Source: an uncultured Bacteroidales bacterium
GTDB taxonomy: Bacteria; Bacteroidota; Bacteroidia; Bacteroidales; ML635J-15
Direction of reading: 5' to 3'
Assembly: GCA_937899245.1 (NCBI GenBank)
Contig: CALDKB010000006.1
Coordinates: 62,001-126,000, forward strand
Length of the DNA stretch: 64,000 nt
Position 1 is the stretch's first letter. Each line of letters starts with the position of its first letter. The notes below the pieces were generated by a model that worked only from the letters and a program-made list of their open reading frames with translations, had not been told where the DNA came from and did not search any database. Of this stretch, positions 1 through 8,991 are shown in pieces. Position numbers and translations under genes: made by a program.

Positions 1-1221
1 AAGGCACAGAATGTTGAAAATGCAAGGAATCATATCCGTGCTTTATCATCACCAGAATTTCATGGCCGCGGATATGTGGCAAATGGTGGCGACATAGCCG
101 CAAGATACATTGCCGACCAATTCAAGTCGTTAGGTGTAAAGTCGTTCGGAAAGTCTTATTATCAGGATTTTAAGTACGACGTGAATACCTTTCCAGGCAA
201 AATGAATGTTTCTGTCGATGGACGTAGGATGGTTGCTGGTACCGATTTCGTGGTTGGTCAGTTTATGCCGACGACAAAGGCTACTTACGAACTTTTCGTG
301 CCGGATTCATTGCTGCTTAATGATACCATTGCCTTTCTGACTCGCTATTTGACTGAAGACTGGTCGAAAAAAATGCTTGTCATCGATTATGCGCAGACTC
401 AGAACAGGGACATCAAGATGTTCTACATTCGTGTCCTATATGGCAATGACCGTTTCGGCGGTATCATGGAGTTGATTCCTGAAGAGCTCTTGACTTCGGT
501 GGGAAGTCGCCAGCAATCGTATCCGGTAATTAAGATGAAGCGCGAGGCCTTTGACAAGTCCTCAAAGACCATTTCGGTTGATATTACGGCAAAACTCGTA
601 AAGGATTTCAAGGCAAAGAACGTTATAGGTTATGTCGAGGGCAAGAATCCTGATAAATATTATGTTTTTTCTGCGCATTACGACCATTTGGGTCATATCG
701 GCAAGGATGTTTATATTCCTGGTGCACAGGATAATGCGTCGGGAACTGCTATGGTGCTGGATCTTGCCGACTATTATTCCAAGCATCAGCCTGAATGTAC
801 GGTCGTGTTCATGCTGTTCTTCGGTGAGGAGGCCGGTTTGCTTGGCTCGTCGTATTATGTCGAAAATCCATTGTTCCCGCTTGAAAAGATAAGAATGGGC
901 TTCAACCTTGACCTAACAGGCACTGGCGACGAGGGTATAACCATTGTAAACGCTGCCGACGAGGCATATAGCGATGTGTGGAATGTGCTGAACGACATAA
1001 ATACAGTAAACGGCTATTTTGAAACAATGAAGAAACGTGGGGTCTCTGCCAATAGCGACCATCATTCGTTCAACCGTAAGGGCGTTAAGGCTGTGTTCAT
1101 TTACACTATGGGAGGACACACGTATTATCATAACGTAAAGGACAGGATAGAAACGCTGACCTTTGCTGGCTGGGATAGTCTTTTCGGACTGTTGACAAAA
1201 TTCGTAGAAAAGTATGAGTAA
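1..1221 (+). CDS. M28 family metallopeptidase, 5' end outside window
   Basis: The frame is open from base 1, so the N-terminus (probably with a signal peptide) lies off the window; an internal GTG at 76 is not the true start. The protein carries the di-zinc aminopeptidase M28 signatures: HYDHLG near base 679, GAQDNASG near 724, GEEAGLLGS near 823, NLDLTG near 904 and a late GGHTYYH near 1111. These supply the expected His, Asp, Glu, Asp and His ligands. Family members are secreted or periplasmic aminopeptidases. The 3' end overlaps rsmI by 8 bp, so the two are probably co-transcribed. All visible metal ligands are present, so I expect an active enzyme; the substrate is not predictable. Confidence 0.9.
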   Translation, partial: KAQNVENARNHIRALSSPEFHGRGYVANGGDIAARYIADQFKSLGVKSFGKSYYQDFKYDVNTFPGKMNVSVDGRRMVAGTDFVVGQFMPTTKATYELFVPDSLLLNDTIAFLTRYLTEDWSKKMLVIDYAQTQNRDIKMFYIRVLYGNDRFGGIMELIPEELLTSVGSRQQSYPVIKMKREAFDKSSKTISVDITAKLVKDFKAKNVIGYVEGKNPDKYYVFSAHYDHLGHIGKDVYIPGAQDNASGTAMVLDLADYYSKHQPECTVVFMLFFGEEAGLLGSSYYVENPLFPLEKIRMGFNLDLTGTGDEGITIVNAADEAYSDVWNVLNDINTVNGYFETMKKRGVSANSDHHSFNRKGVKAVFIYTMGGHTYYHNVKDRIETLTFAGWDSLFGLLTKFVEKYE

Positions 1222-1930
1222 ATTGTATTTGGTTCCGACTCCTGTCGGAAATCTTGAAGATATGACTTATAGGGCTGTGAATGTGCTTAAGTCTGTCGAT
1301 TGCATTTTGGCGGAGGACACGCGTACGTCGGCAGTGCTGATGAAACATTACGAAATAACCACTCCTCTTATCAGCCATCATAAGTTCAACGAGCACAAGA
1401 CTTCGGAAAGCGTTGCCGACCGTATTCTTGGCGGAGAGACTTTTGCTTTGGTTACCGATGCCGGTACTCCGGGCATATCAGATCCGGGATTTCTCCTGGT
1501 GCGTACATGCATAGAAAAAGGCGTTGATGTAGAATGTCTGCCTGGCGCTACTGCATTTGTTCCGGCACTTGTAAATTCGGGATTGCCATGCGAGAGGTTT
1601 ACTTTCGAGGGCTTTTTGCCACAGAAAAAGGGCAAGAACAAGAAGGTGCAGGAACTGGCGGAAGAGGAGAGAACCATGATTTTCTACGAGTCGCCATTCC
1701 GTCTGGTGAAGACCTTGGAGATGTTTGCCCAGTATTTTGGCGCAGAACGTCAGGCATGTGTGTCGCGTGAGATTTCGAAGTTGCACGAGGAGAATTACCG
1801 TGGAACATTGGCCGAGTGCATCGAATATTTTTCGCAAAAGGATGTTAAGGGCGAAATAGTTATTGTTGTCGAGGGAAGAAACCGCAAGGTTAAGAACGCA
1901 GAAAATTTAAACGAGGATGATGATGAATAG
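1214..1930 (+). CDS. rsmI: 16S rRNA (cytidine-1402-2'-O)-methyltransferase
   Basis: This 238-residue protein belongs to the tetrapyrrole-methylase fold family. It shows the RsmI landmarks in order: LYLVPTPVGNLEDMTYRA at the N-terminus, LAEDTRTS, DAGTPGISDPG, PGATAFVPALVNSGLP and FEGFLPQKK. RsmI 2'-O-methylates C1402 in the ribosomal decoding centre using S-adenosylmethionine. Length fits the family (usually 220-290). The start ATG lies inside the end of the M28 peptidase gene (8 bp overlap). The last residues are an acidic tail (NEDDDE) that reads into the start of the next gene, where a run of three ATG codons overlaps the rsmI stop. This implies translational coupling in a three-gene run. 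Confidence 0.95.
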   Translation: MSKLYLVPTPVGNLEDMTYRAVNVLKSVDCILAEDTRTSAVLMKHYEITTPLISHHKFNEHKTSESVADRILGGETFALVTDAGTPGISDPGFLLVRTCIEKGVDVECLPGATAFVPALVNSGLPCERFTFEGFLPQKKGKNKKVQELAEEERTMIFYESPFRLVKTLEMFAQYFGAERQACVSREISKLHEENYRGTLAECIEYFSQKDVKGEIVIVVEGRNRKVKNAENLNEDDDE

Positions 1931-2726
1931 ATTGCTGACATTTGTAGTGGCTTTTATGCCATTTGTTTTGACGACAGTTTTTGCTGACGCACAGAAGCCA
2001 GATACCGTGATTAATGGAATTGGGTTCAAGAGTTATGGTGTTGAGATTGACGAGCCAGGCAACCGCATAACCATTGATATCATGTTGCCCGTTCCTAATG
2101 GCAACAAGGTGCTTCGTGCCATATGCGACAGCATCGTTGGTCCCAACTACAATTATGAGCATTTCCAGGAAGAGATGAACGCTGCATATTTGCACGAACA
2201 TTCAGAGGCGGAGACGACTGACAATGCAACCGAAGCTGCCGAAGCGGATGAGTCGTATGATGATGGGTTTGATGACTTTGACTACGAGAGGATGACGCAA
2301 ATATATCCGATGAATGTGTATGACGACTTTATCATATATTCGTTTTACGAGATGGAGTATACAGGCGGCATACATCCTTTCTGGGGTATTGTATGCTCTG
2401 TGTTTGACTTGAGCACAGGCAAGATACTTGACGAAAGCGACATTTTCGAATGTACTAATACCAATCTTGCAGCTATCGGCTGGGAATTATGCAAGAAACT
2501 TGGAGTTTATCTAGATGAAGCACCTGATTATTCGATGTGCAGGTCGATGCTTAACGGCAACTTCTATTTCGACAAAAAAGGTCTGACTTATATGTATGTG
2601 CCTTACGAAGTAACATATTATGCTGCCGGCGAGCCTGAATTGACGCTTTCGAAGAAGTTCTTGAAGCCGTATTTGAAGAAGGATGGTCCGCTATATAAGT
2701 TCTGGTATGGAAAAAATAGAAAGTAA
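1917..2726 (+). CDS. secreted DUF3298/DUF4163-like protein, paralogue 1
   Basis: Encodes about 269 residues with a hydrophobic N-terminal signal sequence ending near VFADAQ. There is no lipobox cysteine, so signal peptidase I cleavage is likely, unlike its three paralogues downstream. The body resembles the DUF4163-DUF3298 arrangement known from RsiV/PdaC-type proteins: an N-terminal part with LPVPNGNKVLRAICDSIVGP, an acidic linker, then a GGIHPFWG-like segment and an LSTGKILDESDIFE segment. The C-terminus has the motif FLKPYLKKDGPLY that recurs in all four copies. Start is one of three consecutive ATGs (1917, 1920, 1923) overlapping the rsmI stop; 1923 is as likely as 1917. Function in this phylum is unknown. 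Confidence 0.8.
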   Translation: MMMNRLLTFVVAFMPFVLTTVFADAQKPDTVINGIGFKSYGVEIDEPGNRITIDIMLPVPNGNKVLRAICDSIVGPNYNYEHFQEEMNAAYLHEHSEAETTDNATEAAEADESYDDGFDDFDYERMTQIYPMNVYDDFIIYSFYEMEYTGGIHPFWGIVCSVFDLSTGKILDESDIFECTNTNLAAIGWELCKKLGVYLDEAPDYSMCRSMLNGNFYFDKKGLTYMYVPYEVTYYAAGEPELTLSKKFLKPYLKKDGPLYKFWYGKNRK

Positions 2727-2749
2727 ATACTATATTTAATTGCATATAT

Positions 2750-2790
2750 ATCCGCAATTCGGACAAGTTCCGGGTTGCGGATTTTTTTTG
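2750..2790 (+). terminator. intrinsic terminator after the rsmI operon
   Basis: An 8-bp stem (ATCCGCAA at 2750-2757 pairing with TTGCGGAT at 2775-2782) is followed directly by a T-rich run. It ends the M28-rsmI-DUF3298 transcription unit. Confidence 0.75.
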
Positions 2791-2811
2791 TAAGAATCTT
2801 CAAAAAATGTA

Positions 2812-2842
2812 TTGTCGTATTCGACAAAATGCATTATGTTTG
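2812..2842 (+). promoter_or_regulatory. Bacteroidota-type promoter
   Basis: TTG at 2812-2814, a 20-bp spacer and TATGTTTG at 2835-2842 match the Bacteroidota primary sigma factor consensus (-33 TTG, -7 TAnnTTTG). It lies 28 bp before the start of the lipoprotein gene at 2870 and just downstream of a terminator. Confidence 0.75.
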
Positions 2843-2869
2843 TCCCGTTAATTATTAAATTTTAATAAT

Positions 2870-3313
2870 ATGAAGAAAATAAGTTTGTTAATTATGAGTG
2901 TGGTGGCATTATGTGCTATAGCATTTGTGGGTTGTGAAAAGAATTCTGATGTGAAACCTTTGGAAATAGCAACGGATGAGTATGTATTTGTTGATCCAAA
3001 ATGGGTTTTAGTGGATGAGGATTATTGTGATGAACATGGTTTTAGAGGTGCGCTTTATGTGAACGAAAACAATGAAAGAGAAACAAAGTTAGAGGTGGTT
3101 TCAATGTTGCATAGTAAGAAGTGTGAAGATGAATTGTATTTGGGTGATTTGATGACACGACCAAGGCGCGATCCGGTAACGGGTAAAATAGAAGATGTTG
3201 AGTATTGCGACCATAGAGTCGTTGAAAAACGAGACTGTCTGCTTTATCTGCAATATGATGATGATTGCAAATTAATTAGCTCTGAAATTGTACATATTCC
3301 TAGTTTGCGCTAA
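2870..3313 (+). CDS. small hypothetical lipoprotein
   Basis: A 147-residue protein with a lipoprotein signal: positively charged MKK, a hydrophobic stretch, then a lipobox-like FVGC with the acylated Cys near residue 22. The mature part is hydrophilic and rich in acidic and Cys residues, with no domain I recognise. It is the first gene after a clear promoter and is followed 12 bp later by the larger lipoprotein at 3326, so the two are probably one operon. It has no visible resemblance to the DUF3298-like paralogues nearby. Confidence 0.75.
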   Translation: MKKISLLIMSVVALCAIAFVGCEKNSDVKPLEIATDEYVFVDPKWVLVDEDYCDEHGFRGALYVNENNERETKLEVVSMLHSKKCEDELYLGDLMTRPRRDPVTGKIEDVEYCDHRVVEKRDCLLYLQYDDDCKLISSEIVHIPSLR

Positions 3314-3325
3314 AGTTCTAAAAAT

Positions 3326-4975
3326 ATGAAAGTAAAAAATACGTTAGCGACTGCCATATATATTATGGCAGTTTTTTTGTTTGTTTCTTGTGAGCCCAAA
3401 GGAGATGTTTGCTATAATTATGAACGAGAGGGGATTATTAGCATACCATTGGATTATGTTGCGCCAGATTATTCGAGAAGTCAATATTGTATAATTGATG
3501 GGAAAGAAATTGTTGTCGCAAATTTGGGCAGACGAGAACTCGTTTTTTTTGATATCGCAGAAAAAAAGCAATGTCATATAATAAATTTATTGAAAGATAG
3601 GGATCTATGTGCTTTTGAATATGTAAATAAGGATAGTATATTTGTATTTTATACTATGCCATATTCTTATTACAGGTCTGAAATTTCAGATTCCGTTATT
3701 CTTAGTGATACATTAAGTTTTCAATTGATTGATTATAATGGTAATGTAAAAAAGCACTATCACTTTAATTGTGACGATTCTAACTTTAATGGATCTGATA
3801 TTACAGTAGGAGATGTCTTGCCGCCGTATTCCGGGTTATTTTACCACAAGATTATGAGAAGTGGCAATATGGTGTTTTTTTATCCAAACAGGTATTTGTA
3901 TAACGATGTCGAAAACATAAGTAATTCTAAACCATTCATTGCCTGTTACGATTTGAATACAGAGAAGTATTACTTTACAAAGCAGAAGCTTCCTTATTTA
4001 AATGATACGGCTTACTATCCATTTCTGGAGGGATCTAGCAACTTTATGTATTTTTGTATATCGCCAGATGGATTGCCCGTATTGCGTTTCTCATATTCTT
4101 CCGATGTGTTTGAATGGGATTATAAGAACGATGTTCTAATTCCGCATACTTTAAAGTCTAGAATAATAGATACTATTGCTCCGTTAAAATATAGAACCAA
4201 TTCATTAAATTCCATGGATGCTTATTATCATGGAATAACATACGATCCAAGTAAAGAGATGTACTATTCTACAATATTGTTCCCTGTTAATGATGAAATA
4301 ATTGCTTCTGAAATCATTGCGGATAGAAATTTTAATTATATATCTGAAACACAAGGCGGTATTGCTAATGATGCTCAGTTCTATTATGATACGATAATTT
4401 TAACAAGTGTATTTGATTCCATATGGGTTTGCAAGTATCGCCTTAAAAGGTCGAATGGGTGTGATTGTTCTTTAGATAGTTTGCGAAATATTATTGACCG
4501 TGTAAGAAAGAAAAAAGAACAAATTATATCGTCTTATGTGAAAGAAGGACAAAATTCGTTGCAAAATTTCTTTGAGCATAATGTGCCTAATCATGAATCA
4601 GATTATTGTATAGTAACTTTGTATGCAAGGGGAAGTTGTACTCCTTGCAGGCAGTCTATATTAGGATTAATAGCATCACATCAAAAAATATTTTCTGAAG
4701 TTCCTCTGTATTTGGTTATAACTGGAACTGAAACATCAATTGAAAATGAGTTGAATAGTAATGGTGTGGTATTTGATGAATTCAAGAATGTGATTTTCGA
4801 CAAAGAGAGAATCGTTGAATCTTTGCCAGTGAAAACATCTTTTCTTAATCCACGTTTAACAATAATAAGAGACAACATTGTTGTGCTTGATTCGATATAT
4901 AATGCTGAAGGTTTGAAGGAGGCATTTGTTCCAACAATGCTTGACGCACTCGGATTGATGATGGTAGAATATTAA
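3326..4975 (+). CDS. lipoprotein with propeller-like domain and C-terminal thioredoxin-like domain
   Basis: 549 residues. The N-terminus is a lipoprotein signal ending in LFVSC. The middle (about 35-400) is a beta-rich domain resembling the DUF4221/6-bladed-propeller lipoproteins of Bacteroidota; this assignment is tentative. The last 150 residues look like a thioredoxin fold: IVTLYARGSCTPC followed by R, i.e. a CxxC-type SCTPC motif after a beta strand, and a late segment around NPRLTIIRDN that could be the cis-Pro region. The protein would be anchored in the outer membrane or periplasm and could have disulfide chemistry. The next gene (5076) is a paralogue lacking this tail; a shared block at 3830-4170 is nearly identical between them. 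Confidence 0.75.
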   Translation: MKVKNTLATAIYIMAVFLFVSCEPKGDVCYNYEREGIISIPLDYVAPDYSRSQYCIIDGKEIVVANLGRRELVFFDIAEKKQCHIINLLKDRDLCAFEYVNKDSIFVFYTMPYSYYRSEISDSVILSDTLSFQLIDYNGNVKKHYHFNCDDSNFNGSDITVGDVLPPYSGLFYHKIMRSGNMVFFYPNRYLYNDVENISNSKPFIACYDLNTEKYYFTKQKLPYLNDTAYYPFLEGSSNFMYFCISPDGLPVLRFSYSSDVFEWDYKNDVLIPHTLKSRIIDTIAPLKYRTNSLNSMDAYYHGITYDPSKEMYYSTILFPVNDEIIASEIIADRNFNYISETQGGIANDAQFYYDTIILTSVFDSIWVCKYRLKRSNGCDCSLDSLRNIIDRVRKKKEQIISSYVKEGQNSLQNFFEHNVPNHESDYCIVTLYARGSCTPCRQSILGLIASHQKIFSEVPLYLVITGTETSIENELNSNGVVFDEFKNVIFDKERIVESLPVKTSFLNPRLTIIRDNIVVLDSIYNAEGLKEAFVPTMLDALGLMMVEY

Positions 4976-5075
4976 AACGGTGGCTGTAAGTGGAGTACGG
5001 AGGCATTGTGCCCTATAGATTTTGTGTGTTGTTAAAAAAAAATCTGAAACCATTGGAAATATAAGATAATAGAAA

Positions 5076-6287
5076 ATGAGTATGAGAAAGTCATTCTTAA
5101 TAATAGCGTTTGCTGTATTGTGTGTAGGAGTTATATCGTTTGTTTCCTATAAACCCAAAGGAGATCTTTGTTATAAGGTTTATAATGAAGAGATTATAAC
5201 TATACCATTGGCTAAATTTGTATCACCATCATCACATTTACAATATTGTATAATTGATGGGAAAGAAATGCTTGCTGCTAATTTGGAAAATAGCGAGCTG
5301 GCTTTTTATGATATTGCGGGGAAAAAACAGGTTCATGTAATAAACTTATTGAAAGACAGGAGTCTGTGCGCTTTCGAATATGTCAATAATGATAGTATAT
5401 TTTTATTATATACATTGCCACATTCATATTATCGTTCTGGAATATCCGATTCTGTTATTCTCGCCGATACATTAAGTTTTCAATTGATTGATTATGATGG
5501 TAATGTGAAAAAATGCTATCATTTTAATTGTGATGATTCTAACATTGATGGCGTTAACCTTACGGTTAAAGATGTGTTGCCTCCGTATTCTGGGTTATTT
5601 TACCACAAGATTATGAGAAGTGGCAACATGGTGTTTTTTTATCCATGCAGGTATTTGTATAACGATGTCGAAAACATAAGTAATTCTAAACCGTTCATTG
5701 CCTGTTACGATTTGAATACAGAGAAGTATTACTTTACAAAGCAGAAGTTTCCTTATTTAAATGATACGACATACTGTCCAATTCTGGAAGGGTCTAGCAA
5801 CTTTTTGTATTTTTGTATTTCGCCAGACGGATTGCCAGTATTGCGTTTCTCATATTCTTCAGATGTGTTTGAATGGGATTATAAGAACGATGTTCTGATT
5901 CCGCATACATTAAAGTCTAGAATAATAGATACAACTTTTCTGAGGAACGCGTCAGATTGGCCATATTATGAAGGTGCATATTATAGCGATATAACTTACA
6001 ATCCCAATATGGAATTGTACTATTCTTCAATAATGTTTAAGGTGAAAAAAGTGCATACGGCATCGACAATTATCGCCGACAGAAACTTTAACTACATTTG
6101 CGAAATCAGTGGCTTTTTTGATTGCAATACGCAATTCTTTCATGATACAATTATTAACGCAGGTGTGTCATTATTTGGCGATTCTAATATTTGTATTTCC
6201 AAATGCAAATTGAGTGTTTGTGATTCTTGTGGCGGCTATGTAGATAGTATGCGAAATATGGTTGGTAAAGCAATGCTTAATGATTGA
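5076..6287 (+). CDS. paralogue of the 3326 lipoprotein, lacking lipobox and thioredoxin tail
   Basis: 403 residues, collinear with residues 1-400 of the upstream gene but ending shortly after a Cys-rich segment (KCKLSVCDSCGG). The whole C-terminal thioredoxin-like domain is missing. In the signal region the lipobox FVSC of the upstream copy is FVSY here, a single TGT to TAT change, so the product should not be lipidated and may stay membrane-anchored or be cleaved differently. Bases 5585-5931 are almost identical to 3830-4170 while the flanks are clearly more divergent, as expected after gene conversion. Start may be ATG 5076 or 5082. A strong terminator follows at 6342. Confidence 0.75.
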   Translation: MSMRKSFLIIAFAVLCVGVISFVSYKPKGDLCYKVYNEEIITIPLAKFVSPSSHLQYCIIDGKEMLAANLENSELAFYDIAGKKQVHVINLLKDRSLCAFEYVNNDSIFLLYTLPHSYYRSGISDSVILADTLSFQLIDYDGNVKKCYHFNCDDSNIDGVNLTVKDVLPPYSGLFYHKIMRSGNMVFFYPCRYLYNDVENISNSKPFIACYDLNTEKYYFTKQKFPYLNDTTYCPILEGSSNFLYFCISPDGLPVLRFSYSSDVFEWDYKNDVLIPHTLKSRIIDTTFLRNASDWPYYEGAYYSDITYNPNMELYYSSIMFKVKKVHTASTIIADRNFNYICEISGFFDCNTQFFHDTIINAGVSLFGDSNICISKCKLSVCDSCGGYVDSMRNMVGKAMLND

Positions 6288-6341
6288 AATATTTGTTTGT
6301 ATGAAGGTGGTAGATTAAAAAAAATTATTGAAACCAAATGT

Positions 6342-6380
6342 AATGTCGGAGCAAGAGTTTTGCTCCGACATTATTTTTAT
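6342..6380 (+). terminator. strong intrinsic terminator
   Basis: A 13-bp perfect stem (6342-6354 with 6360-6372, core TGTCGGAGCAA) with a 5-nt loop is followed by ATTTTTAT. It ends the operon carrying the two propeller-like paralogues. Confidence 0.85.
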
Positions 6381-6409
6381 CCACTATGTATTTTTCCGAT
6401 AATTAGTCT

Positions 6410-6417
6410 TATTTTTG
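6410..6417 (+). promoter_or_regulatory. promoter -7 element TATTTTTG
   Basis: TATTTTTG matches TAnnTTTG and lies about 44 bp before the ATG at 6461. The surrounding block ATTAGTCTTATTTTTGC recurs exactly before the transporter gene at 10909. A clear -33 TTG was not seen. Confidence 0.55.
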
Positions 6418-6460
6418 CGTTACTATTTTTATGGGAAAGTACATATATGATAATTGAAAT

Positions 6461-7279
6461 ATGAAAAATAACTTGATTTTAATAGGAGCTTTCGCTTTGC
6501 TAATCATATTACCGTCGTGTGTGCAGAAGCAGTCGGAAGTGGCAACAGACGAAACTGTTGCTGCGGCAGATTCTGTAGCGTCAGAAGAGGTAGGCGACAC
6601 TGTGCCAGAAGAACCTATGCTTGCGGATTCAATCGAATTCACGACAATTACGGCCAGTGTAAACAAAGGTAAGTTTAGCATGTCGGCAACATATACGCTT
6701 CCGGTACCTGATGTAAATAAGATGCTGCGCAATCTTTGCGATTCGATTATTGGTCCGGAGTATGACTATGACAAGTTGCAGGAACAGCTGGAAGCCAAGG
6801 CCTTGGAGATGTACGATCCGGAGAATGAATTCGGATATGAAGAGGAGATGTCTGTTGAACCGGTGGACGTTTATGGCGGATATATCGGTTACTCATATTC
6901 GTTCTATTCGTATTCGGAAGGAGGCGCACATGGATATGGAGGTGCTTACCATAAGACATTGGAAATAAGTACCGGCAAGATTCTCAAAGAGGAGGATATC
7001 TTCAACTGCACCGAGTCAAATATGGAGGCCATCGAGGTTGAATTGCGCAAGAAACTTGACGAGTATGTAGGCGAAAGCATGGATGACTATGGTTATATTA
7101 CTATGTTTAACGGTAGCTTCATCTTCGACAAGGACGGGTTGACATACACCTACGAGCCAATGGCTGTAGCTCCGTATGCTGAAGGTGAAATTTCACTTAC
7201 TTTGTCGAAGAATTTCCTGAAGCCGTATTTGAAGAAGGACGGTCCATTATATGGTTTGTGGTTTGGCATAAAAGAATAG
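6461..7279 (+). CDS. DUF3298-like lipoprotein, paralogue 2
   Basis: 272 residues. It has a lipoprotein signal with the lipobox LPSC near residue 20, then a Glu/Asp/Ala-rich linker. The DUF4163-like part includes YTLPVPDVNKMLRNLCDSIIGP and the DUF3298-like part includes GGAHGYGG followed by LEISTGKILKEEDIF. The C-terminal motif FLKPYLKKDGPLY is identical to that of paralogue 1. It is the first gene of a four-gene run (6461-9912) with short gaps. The family includes RsiV, whose DUF3298 domain senses lysozyme in Bacillus; applying that here would be speculation. The product should be anchored in the cell envelope. Confidence 0.8.
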   Translation: MKNNLILIGAFALLIILPSCVQKQSEVATDETVAAADSVASEEVGDTVPEEPMLADSIEFTTITASVNKGKFSMSATYTLPVPDVNKMLRNLCDSIIGPEYDYDKLQEQLEAKALEMYDPENEFGYEEEMSVEPVDVYGGYIGYSYSFYSYSEGGAHGYGGAYHKTLEISTGKILKEEDIFNCTESNMEAIEVELRKKLDEYVGESMDDYGYITMFNGSFIFDKDGLTYTYEPMAVAPYAEGEISLTLSKNFLKPYLKKDGPLYGLWFGIKE

Positions 7280-7285
7280 TAGTTT

Positions 7286-8155
7286 ATGAAAAGAATATGC
7301 ATTGTGGTTTTGATGGCATTGCTTGCCTTGTTTGCAGTTGGATGCAATTCGTCGTCGCCGAAGGATGACGCTAAGGATGTGGTTGTGGAAAGCGAAAGCA
7401 GTACGCCTGTTGATAGCATCGATAGCGTTGGAGAAGAGGAGGTTGGCGAAAGTCGTGTTACTTGTTCCGATACTACAATAAACGGACATCCCTTTAGGTC
7501 GTATTATATGTTTATGGAAGCCAATGGCAGCTCGGTTCAATACTCGTATTTGTTGCCTGTGGCTAATGGCAATAAGGTCATTGAGGGTATAGTATGCGAC
7601 TTGACGGAAATGAAACCTGGCGATAATCTGAAGGATTATCTTGAAAATATTGCAGCTCAGTTCATGACAGAAGAGGCGGACGATGAATATGACATGAGTG
7701 TTGAGTCGTACAAAACCATTATGCCGGTTTCGGTACTCGACAAATATATGTCGTTTAGCTATGAATATGGATATATGGACAACATGATGGCTCATTTCGA
7801 GCCGGATGGTTATGTCGCTACATATAAGTTGTCCAATGGTGAAAGACTCATGCAGGACGATATTATTTCCGATTCGTTTGACGCACGTCTTGAGCTGGCA
7901 CGCAAACTGCGTTCGCAGGCCGATGAAGACCTTGGCGAGTTTGAACCTTTCAGGTTCGACAACCCTGATGCGTTTCTCGTGGACGAGATGCTGAACAACC
8001 ATTTCTACTTTACAGCAGATTCGCTGATATATTCATATTTGCCGTATGAAATAAACTTCGCCGCAGGTTTTAACCTCGAATGTGCTGTGTCTAAGGAATG
8101 GGTGAAGCCGTATCTGAAGAAAGATGGCGACCTGTACAAATACTGGTTTAAATAA
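7286..8155 (+). CDS. DUF3298-like lipoprotein, paralogue 3
   Basis: 289 residues starting 6 bp after the previous stop, so surely co-transcribed. The lipobox is FAVGC near residue 20, followed by a Ser/Glu/Val-rich linker. It keeps YLLPVANGNKVIEGIVCDL and the YLSNGERLMQDDI-type segment but has diverged most: the Gly-rich GGAHG-type loop is replaced by NMMAHFEPDG. The C-terminus reads VKPYLKKDGDLYKYW, a variant of the family motif. Divergence among co-operonic copies suggests different ligands, which is inference only. Confidence 0.8.
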   Translation: MKRICIVVLMALLALFAVGCNSSSPKDDAKDVVVESESSTPVDSIDSVGEEEVGESRVTCSDTTINGHPFRSYYMFMEANGSSVQYSYLLPVANGNKVIEGIVCDLTEMKPGDNLKDYLENIAAQFMTEEADDEYDMSVESYKTIMPVSVLDKYMSFSYEYGYMDNMMAHFEPDGYVATYKLSNGERLMQDDIISDSFDARLELARKLRSQADEDLGEFEPFRFDNPDAFLVDEMLNNHFYFTADSLIYSYLPYEINFAAGFNLECAVSKEWVKPYLKKDGDLYKYWFK

Positions 8156-8200
8156 ATGATTTTTAACCTCCTTAAACTCTTAAACTTTTAAACTTTAACT

Positions 8201-8980
8201 ATGAAAAGATTTTTACTTCCTTTGTTTGCTGTCGTTGTCTCGTTTGCGCTTGTGGACTGCAAGGGCGATGTAGAACTGACGGCTGAAAATGTTGAGTTTG
8301 AAGAATTCTCAACGTCGCGTTTCCCGGAGTACGATGCAAATCTGGCAGTTTCGATATATTTCAAGTTGCCGAAGCAAAATGTCGGTGCCGGTATCGATAG
8401 TATTTACAGGGATCTGGTTAGGGGTTATGTTGGCGATAGCGACCGTGAAATTCAGAGCGGAATTGAGATTTTTGCCGATTCAATAGAGGCGGACTACTAT
8501 CAGATGAAGCAGGAAATGCCTGCATTGCTGTCGCTCCTGTCGGTTGAATATTATGATAGCACATATCCGGTTTACACCAAGGGCGACATCCTGGAGTATT
8601 CTAACTGTTTGTATGTTGACGAGGGTGGTGCTCACGGAAGCTATCATTCCGCATACAAGGCATACAGCATCTCGACTGGCAGGATTCTGTCGGAAAATGA
8701 TATTTTCGATATGACAGAAAAAAACGAGAAGGCGATAATAGCGGAGCTGATTGCCGATTTCAAGCGTGGGTACGACGATGTGGATTTGTGGTGTACCGAG
8801 GACGATTTTTTGAATGGAAATTTCATGATTGCCGACGATGGTGTTTATTATCAGTATGAGCCAATGGATCTGGCTCCTGATTATGTTGGGGCTCCGCGTC
8901 TGCGCTTGTCAAAGGAATTCCTGAAACCGTATGTCAGGAAGGATGGCCCATTGTACGGATGTTGGTATGAAAAAAAATAG
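8201..8980 (+). CDS. DUF3298-like lipoprotein, paralogue 4
   Basis: 259 residues. The signal MKRFLLPLFAVVVSFALVDC fits a lipobox with Cys at residue 20. It retains YFKLPKQNVGAGIDSIYRDLV in the N-terminal part, EGGAHGSYHSAY and ISTGRILSENDIF in the C-terminal part, and ends with FLKPYVRKDGPLYGCWYEKK. A low-complexity leader (bases 8160-8200, repeats of AAACTTTTAAACTT) separates it from paralogue 3; similar leaders occur at 34784 and 35731. It is followed 11 bp later by the T9SS cargo gene. Confidence 0.8.
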   Translation: MKRFLLPLFAVVVSFALVDCKGDVELTAENVEFEEFSTSRFPEYDANLAVSIYFKLPKQNVGAGIDSIYRDLVRGYVGDSDREIQSGIEIFADSIEADYYQMKQEMPALLSLLSVEYYDSTYPVYTKGDILEYSNCLYVDEGGAHGSYHSAYKAYSISTGRILSENDIFDMTEKNEKAIIAELIADFKRGYDDVDLWCTEDDFLNGNFMIADDGVYYQYEPMDLAPDYVGAPRLRLSKEFLKPYVRKDGPLYGCWYEKK

Positions 8981-8991
8981 GTTTTATAGTT

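Noticed and set aside
7247..8002. 251-residue minus-strand ORF
   Set aside because: Antisense to the DUF3298-like lipoprotein gene at 7286; no motif and no promoter.
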